A stretch of 6,667 nt of DNA from DASWHK01 sp036398215 (lineage in GTDB: Bacteria > Acidobacteriota > UBA890), in the NCBI GenBank assembly GCA_036398215.1, contig DASWHK010000284.1, positions 1-6,667 on the forward strand, written 5' to 3'. Of the stretch, positions 5,375 through 6,667 are shown in pieces. Position 1 is the stretch's first letter; the number at the start of each line of letters is the position of its first letter. The notes beneath the pieces are model-generated. The model was not told the origin of the DNA. It saw only the letters and a list, made by a program, of their open reading frames with translations, and searched no databases. Both the position numbers and the translations under genes were made by a program.

Positions 5375-6376
5375 TCAAACGCCGATGTCGAGGACGATCT
5401 TGCCGAACTGCTCGGCGTTCTGCAGCCGCTCGAGGGCGGCGCTCGCCTCGTCGAGCGGAAAGACCGCGTCGACGAGCGGCCGGATCCGCCCCGCCGCAAC
5501 CAGCGCGAGCATGGCCGCGAACTCATCGGCGTCGCCCATCGTCGAGCCGAGGATGGAGAGCTGGCGCCAGAAGACCCGCCGAACGTCGACCGGGATGCGC
5601 GGCCCGGTGGTCGCCCCGCAAGTGACGATACGGCCGCCCTTGCGGCAGGCTCGGATACTGGCCGCGAACGTCGCCTCGCCGACATTGTCGACGACCACGT
5701 CGGCGCCGCGCCCATCGGTGGCCTCGCGCACCGCGGCCACCACGTCCTCGTTCCGATAGTCGATCGCCCGAGCGGCGCCGAGCTCGAGGGCGCGACGCCG
5801 CTTGGCCTCGCGGTGACTGGTGACCACCGCATGGGCGCCCAGGTGCCCGGCGATCTGCAGCGCCGCCAGCGACACGCCGCCGCCGATCCCGTGGATCAGC
5901 ACCCACTCGCCGGCGGCCAGGCGGGCCCTCGAGACCAGCATCCGCCAGGCGGTCAGGGTCACCAGCGGAAAGGCCGCGGCCTCGGCCCACGACAGCGCCG
6001 CCGGCTTGGGATGGCAGTTCTCGGCCGGTACGACGACGTACTCGGCGAAGGTCCCCGGCAGCATCTCGCCGAGCAGCTTGTAGTCTTCGGCGTCCGGCGA
6101 GCCGATCCCCGGGTCGAGGACGACCTCGGTCCCCTCCACCATCGGATCGACGCCCTCGCCCAGCGCCTCGACGGTCCCGGACCCGTCGGCGCCGAGCACG
6201 TGGGGCATCGGCAGCTCGAGCCCCGGCAGGCCGCCGACCACGAACAGGTCGAGATGGTTGAGCGCCGCGGCGCGCAGCGCCACCCGCACCTGGCCGGGGC
6301 CCGGTTCGGGCACGGGGAGCTCGGCCAGCTCGACCTGGGAGAGGTCACCGTGAGCGCGGATGGTTACGGCACGCAT
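5375..6376 (-). CDS. MDR-superfamily zinc-type alcohol dehydrogenase / quinone oxidoreductase lacking the structural-zinc loop
   Basis: A 333-residue NAD(P)H-dependent oxidoreductase of unknown substrate, probably cytosolic. The GroES-like N-terminal domain has AAALNHLDLFV (37-47) and HVLGADGSGTVEALGEGV (59-76). The Rossmann domain starts at GEWVLIHGIGGGVSLAALQIA (156-176), and the C-terminal part contains VFWRQLSILGSTMG (268-281). It matches a bacterial 'zinc-binding dehydrogenase' group whose members normally carry a four-cysteine loop after the 'NPG(I/L)' segment. Here that region is only LDPGIGSPDAEDYKLLGE (87-104), with no cysteine. The only cysteines are C121, C244 and C253, so the structural zinc site is absent. 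The ATG at 6376 has no clear SD; the conserved MRAV start supports it. The 82-nt structured gap before mqnP makes membership of the mqn operon doubtful. No link to quinone synthesis can be shown. Confidence 0.85.
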   Translation of the reverse strand: MRAVTIRAHGDLSQVELAELPVPEPGPGQVRVALRAAALNHLDLFVVGGLPGLELPMPHVLGADGSGTVEALGEGVDPMVEGTEVVLDPGIGSPDAEDYKLLGEMLPGTFAEYVVVPAENCHPKPAALSWAEAAAFPLVTLTAWRMLVSRARLAAGEWVLIHGIGGGVSLAALQIAGHLGAHAVVTSHREAKRRRALELGAARAIDYRNEDVVAAVREATDGRGADVVVDNVGEATFAASIRACRKGGRIVTCGATTGPRIPVDVRRVFWRQLSILGSTMGDADEFAAMLALVAAGRIRPLVDAVFPLDEASAALERLQNAEQFGKIVLDIGV

Positions 6377-6399
6377 GGACGGGGCTGGGCGAAGACGGC

Positions 6400-6415
6400 G
6401 GCGGCGATCACCGCC
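6400..6415. promoter_or_regulatory. Short near-palindrome upstream of the dehydrogenase
   Basis: GGCGGCGATCACCGCC is palindromic around GATC except for one mismatched pair, and ends 24 nt upstream of the dehydrogenase ATG. Its position would suit an operator. GC-rich DNA gives such patterns by chance, so this is weak. I see no convincing -35/-10 promoter in the 6377-6459 gap. Confidence 0.2.
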
Positions 6416-6441
6416 GGGGGACCATCGAAGCAGCGTGGCGC

Positions 6442-6464
6442 CTCTTCCGCCACGGCCTGCTAAC
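6442..6464. repeat. Half-site copy of the palindromic repeat overlapping a stop codon
   Basis: Aligned with the right arm at 5341-5363 this segment matches at 20 of 23 positions, including an unbroken 15-nt CCACGGCCTGCTAAC. It also takes part in its own hairpin: 6430-6440 (GCAGCGTGGCG) pairs with 6448-6460 around a 7-nt loop with a 2-nt bulge. On the minus strand the stop codon TAG of the VWFA-like gene lies inside the repeat (GTTAGCAGG). The hairpin directly follows that stop codon, so it may protect or terminate that gene's mRNA. No U-run follows. Confidence 0.75.
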
Positions 6465-6667
6465 TGTTCACGTAGCCGCGGCGGGCCCGGACCTTGACGC
6501 GGTCGCGATCGACTTCGACGCGCAGCCGATAGAACTTGCCGTCACGAACCCCTTCGCCGTGATCCGGAGGCGTGTACCCGAGGACGTAGCGGAACGCCGT
6601 GTCGCGGTCGATCTGCTGGAATGCGCCGGCGAAGTTCGCGGAGTTGTCGAACGCCAGCCCGCCGGTG
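6460..6667 (-). CDS. C-terminal end of a VWFA-related (acidobacterial-type) domain protein, partial
   Basis: The last 68 codons of a gene entering from the right edge. The visible protein reads TGGLAFDNSANFAGAFQQI, then FRYVLGYTPP, DGKFYRLRVEVDRD and VKVRARRGYVNS before TAG at 6462-6460. This order (TGG.AF...., Y.LGY.P, DGKF..L.V.V, V.VRARRGY) is the C-terminal signature I know from the 'VWFA-related acidobacterial domain' family (TIGR03436), large and often secreted proteins of unknown function abundant in Acidobacteriota. The metal-binding VWA site would lie upstream, outside the window, so its state cannot be judged. The stop codon is embedded in a copy of the palindromic repeat, and the dehydrogenase follows 83 nt later on the same strand. 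The family call is fairly secure from the tail; the function is unknown. Confidence 0.75.
   Translation of the reverse strand, partial: TGGLAFDNSANFAGAFQQIDRDTAFRYVLGYTPPDHGEGVRDGKFYRLRVEVDRDRVKVRARRGYVNS

Noticed and set aside
4294..5625. Plus-strand open frame of 443 codons across mqnP and the palindrome
   Set aside because: It is antisense to mqnP and the dehydrogenase 3' end, has no family signature, and runs through the inverted repeat only because no plus-strand stop falls in that frame.

Overview
The window is GC-rich bacterial chromosome in which every credible gene lies on the minus strand. Its core is a five-gene run for menaquinone (vitamin K2) synthesis by the futalosine pathway. 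In transcription order, right to left, it reads: UbiA-type prenyltransferase (mqnP, 4438-5292), UbiX-type flavin prenyltransferase (mqnM, 3546-4430), UbiD-type decarboxylase (mqnL, 1618-3489), radical-SAM aminofutalosine synthase (mqnE, 213-1577) and chorismate dehydratase (mqnA, 5' part only, 1-216). The genes are tightly packed (gaps of 7, 56 and 40 nt, then a 4-nt ATGA overlap), which suggests one translationally coupled operon. MqnA and MqnE perform the first two committed steps. MqnP, MqnL and MqnM are assigned by homology to late prenylation and decarboxylation. The middle-step enzymes (MqnB or MTA/futalosine nucleosidase, MqnC, MqnD) and the final methyltransferase are not in view and may lie past the left edge or elsewhere.

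Upstream (to the right) are a zinc-type MDR alcohol dehydrogenase/quinone oxidoreductase that lacks its structural-zinc loop (5375-6376), and the last 68 codons of a protein resembling the C-terminus of the 'VWFA-related acidobacterial domain' family (6460-6667). That tail, the very high GC and the futalosine route suggest an Acidobacteriota-like organism. This is an inference; nothing in the window is a strict taxonomic marker.

The non-coding parts hold more structure than expected. The 82-nt gap between the dehydrogenase and mqnP is mostly one perfect inverted repeat (24-nt arms, 14-nt loop). A third, half-site copy of the same motif sits 1.1 kb away and overlaps the stop codon of the VWFA-like gene, so this looks like a dispersed REP-like palindromic repeat. 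The mqnM 3' end carries a 54-bp tandem repeat that continues past the mqnM stop codon and supplies the ribosome-binding site of mqnL. MqnM also has a long basic N-terminal tail built partly on a 39-bp repeat with a run of eight identical bases, and MqnE has a C-terminal extension of about 90 residues.

I see no RNA genes, CRISPR arrays, insertion sequences, phage genes or defence genes. There is no gene-free stretch longer than about 85 nt. The enzymes are of known families. The novelty candidates are the repeats and the unusual protein tails, not a new multi-gene system.
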